DNA of 36,093 bases from assembly GCA_002314265.1 (NCBI GenBank), contig DCEW01000068.1, positions 1 to 36,093 of the forward strand, in the 5' to 3' direction. Source of the DNA: Flavobacteriales bacterium UBA1820. Its GTDB lineage: Bacteria; Bacteroidota; Bacteroidia; Flavobacteriales; UBA1820. A program made the position numbers and the translations under genes. The notes beneath the pieces are model-generated. The model saw only the letters and a list, made by a program, of their open reading frames with translations. It was not told the origin of the DNA and did not search any database. Each line of letters begins with the position of its first letter. Position 1 is the first letter of the stretch. Below, piece by piece: positions 35,144-36,093 of this stretch.

Positions 35144-35572
35144 TTACTTATTACAACAACCACTATCAACAAGCCGGCAAAGTGTATCATACTTATTCAT
35201 CACGTCATGCAGATCCAAATGCTTTTCGTGCTTTTTTATCCAGACACTTCTTTGGATAGAAGGGAATTTCAACATTACCGATACTCTTAAATCCCAATCT
35301 CCCGGAATATCTACATCACAGTATCCGTAGAAGCGAAACTTAATCATGTCATTACCTCCATTGACATTAAAAGTAAAAGCCAAATCAAAATCAACTCCCA
35401 CTGATCCGGGCAATCTGCTGTTATAAATATTCAACTGTGAATCCCATAATTCCAGCCTTGCCATATCAGATAGTTCATATTGTCCTATTAACGTCCAAAA
35501 CAATTTCAAAGTTTCGGATTTCTGATTTTCCCAAAAACTGTCATACCGGCTTCTATCCTCAAATTCAATCAT
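35144..35572 (-). CDS. 142-aa acidic protein of unknown function
   Basis: I do not recognise this family. The protein (142 residues, ATG at 35570-35572, MIEFEDRSRYDSFWENQ) is AT-rich in sequence and has a helical start (KLFWTLIGQYELSDMARLEL). A beta-rich middle follows (VDFDLAFTFNVNGGNDMIKFRFYGYCDVDI) and a helical end (HDVMNKYDTLCRLVD). It has no membrane segment and no signal peptide. Its size and beta-rich fold resemble bacterial immunity or effector-partner proteins, but no toxin gene lies next to it, so this is only an impression. It is preceded by promoter box 6, which ties it to the island regulon. The 110 bases between it and box 4 hold no gene. Confidence 0.65.
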   Translation of the reverse strand: MIEFEDRSRYDSFWENQKSETLKLFWTLIGQYELSDMARLELWDSQLNIYNSRLPGSVGVDFDLAFTFNVNGGNDMIKFRFYGYCDVDIPGDWDLRVSVMLKFPSIQRSVWIKKHEKHLDLHDVMNKYDTLCRLVDSGCCNK

Positions 35573-35599
35573 TGCAAGTCATAATTATTTATCCGACAT

Positions 35600-35636
35600 C
35601 AAAAATAGTTCTCACTTATGCTGCATGATGACACAA
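35600..35636 (-). promoter_or_regulatory. Island promoter box 6 (142-aa gene), diverged
   Basis: On the minus strand, TTGTGTCATCATGCAGC (35620-35636) is followed by 12 bases and then TATTTTTG (35600-35607). The first half of the box is identical to box 5 and the second half is altered, but the spacing is the same. It precedes the 142-aa gene by 27 bases. Confidence 0.6.
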
Positions 35637-35821
35637 GTGAGAATATTTAGATAAAATTTTATCAGATGCGACTTATGTCAAAACCAAGGATGATAGCGTT
35701 ACCCAAAACTGCGCAGGATTCTGATAAACTCAAGTTCTGATTTTTCCGCCTTCTTTTTCAAATATATGGCACAAAAAATACATTGTAACTTTATTGGAAA
35801 GTTTTTCGGTAAAACCTCAAC

Positions 35822-35858
35822 TTGTGTCATGATTTGGCTCTTAGCTAAATTATCTTTG
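35822..35858 (+). promoter_or_regulatory. Island promoter box 5 (WYL gene)
   Basis: Box TTGTGTCATGATTTGGC at 35822-35838, 12 bases, then TATCTTTG at 35851-35858 (exact TAnnTTTG), 40 bases before the WYL ATG at 35899. The rest of the 35573-35898 gap is AT-rich, with box 6 at its left side and no supported gene. Confidence 0.8.
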
Positions 35859-35898
35859 CATATAGATTTCGTTGAAAGAATAATAAAACCGATATCAT

Positions 35899-36093
35899 TA
35901 TGCGACAGAAACAAAACAGCCGAAGTTCATCGAAGAGTAATACCGCAATATTGTTTAATCGTTATGTCTGGCTGGTTGACACGATCTACCGTGCCGGGCG
36001 CATCTCTTTCGAAGAGATCAACGATCGCTGGAAGCACTCGTCGCTCAACGACACGGAAGAGGACCTGCCGCTGAAGACCTTCCACAACCACAA
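35899..36093 (+). CDS. WYL-type transcriptional regulator, cut by the window end
   Basis: The first 65 codons (MRQKQNSRSSSKSNTAILFN) are present and the frame is still open at the window edge. It encodes the N-terminal winged-helix region of a WYL-domain regulator: RYVWLVDTIYRAGRISFEEI and SSLNDTEEDLPLKTFHNHK. The WYL ligand-binding domain would follow outside the window. Proteins of this class often bind DNA and sense a nucleotide or other small ligand, and several control defence loci. Promoter box 5 lies directly upstream, so autoregulation through the box is plausible. The copy at 34410-34649 is a truncated relative with about nine in ten bases shared over the last 100 bases. Confidence 0.85.

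Noticed and set aside
35699..35914. 71-aa minus-strand frame over the WYL promoter
   Set aside because: It covers promoter box 5 and the WYL start on the other strand, so it is most likely chance.
24512..36093. CRISPR array or retron in the island
   Set aside because: No regularly spaced repeats, Cas genes or reverse transcriptase motifs were seen; the only repeats are the promoter boxes and gene duplications.

Overview
The window looks like chromosomal DNA of a Bacteroidales bacterium, probably of the Alistipes/Rikenellaceae type. It is GC-rich by eye in the core part, its promoters carry the Bacteroidetes -7 element TAnnTTTG, and it has SusC-like TonB receptor architecture and families that I know mainly from this phylum (DUF4857, DUF4876, DUF6850). 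The species assignment is inference.

Bases 1 to about 24,550 are core-like. In order they hold: a very large DUF4011/DUF3320 helicase-nuclease split by an in-frame TAG; a tRNA-Met; a START-like protein coupled to a PAP2 phosphatase; recN; a strong promoter-terminator pair that may make a small RNA; dnaB; a Suppressor-of-fused-like protein; and a GtrA-like membrane protein. A six-gene minus-strand operon follows (TonB receptor, DUF4876 lipoprotein, DUF6850 outer-membrane protein, ABC ATPase, ABC-2-like permease, DUF4857), with a clear terminator at its end. A type II NADH dehydrogenase and a divergent MgtC-like protein close this part.

From about 24,550 to the end the window is an accessory island. 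Base composition swings between AT-rich stretches (DUF2971, the 25.3-26.2 kb spacer, the FtsZ-like gene, the 142-aa gene) and GC-rich ones. It holds a metallophosphoesterase, three proteins sharing one N-terminal domain but with different C-termini (one frameshifted), a tandem-repeat protein, a leucine-rich-repeat remnant, and one truncated plus one window-truncated WYL-regulator gene. In the middle sits a block of cut-down paralogues of replication and division proteins: the DnaB motor domain, a soluble FtsK motor, and an FtsZ-like nucleotide domain.

The most striking signal is a 17-nt box (best copy TTGTGTCATGATTTGGC) placed exactly 12 nt upstream of a TAnnTTTG-like -7 element. It occurs six times, on both strands, in front of six different island transcription units and was not noticed in the core part. 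One copy precedes the WYL regulator gene itself. This suggests a dedicated island regulon, with the WYL protein as the obvious candidate regulator. The box copies and the paralogous domains also mark recombination junctions: a truncated WYL copy fused to a partial box, and a shared-domain gene with an internal deletion fused to the DnaB motor domain. The island therefore looks like a recombining array of paralogous modules under one promoter type.
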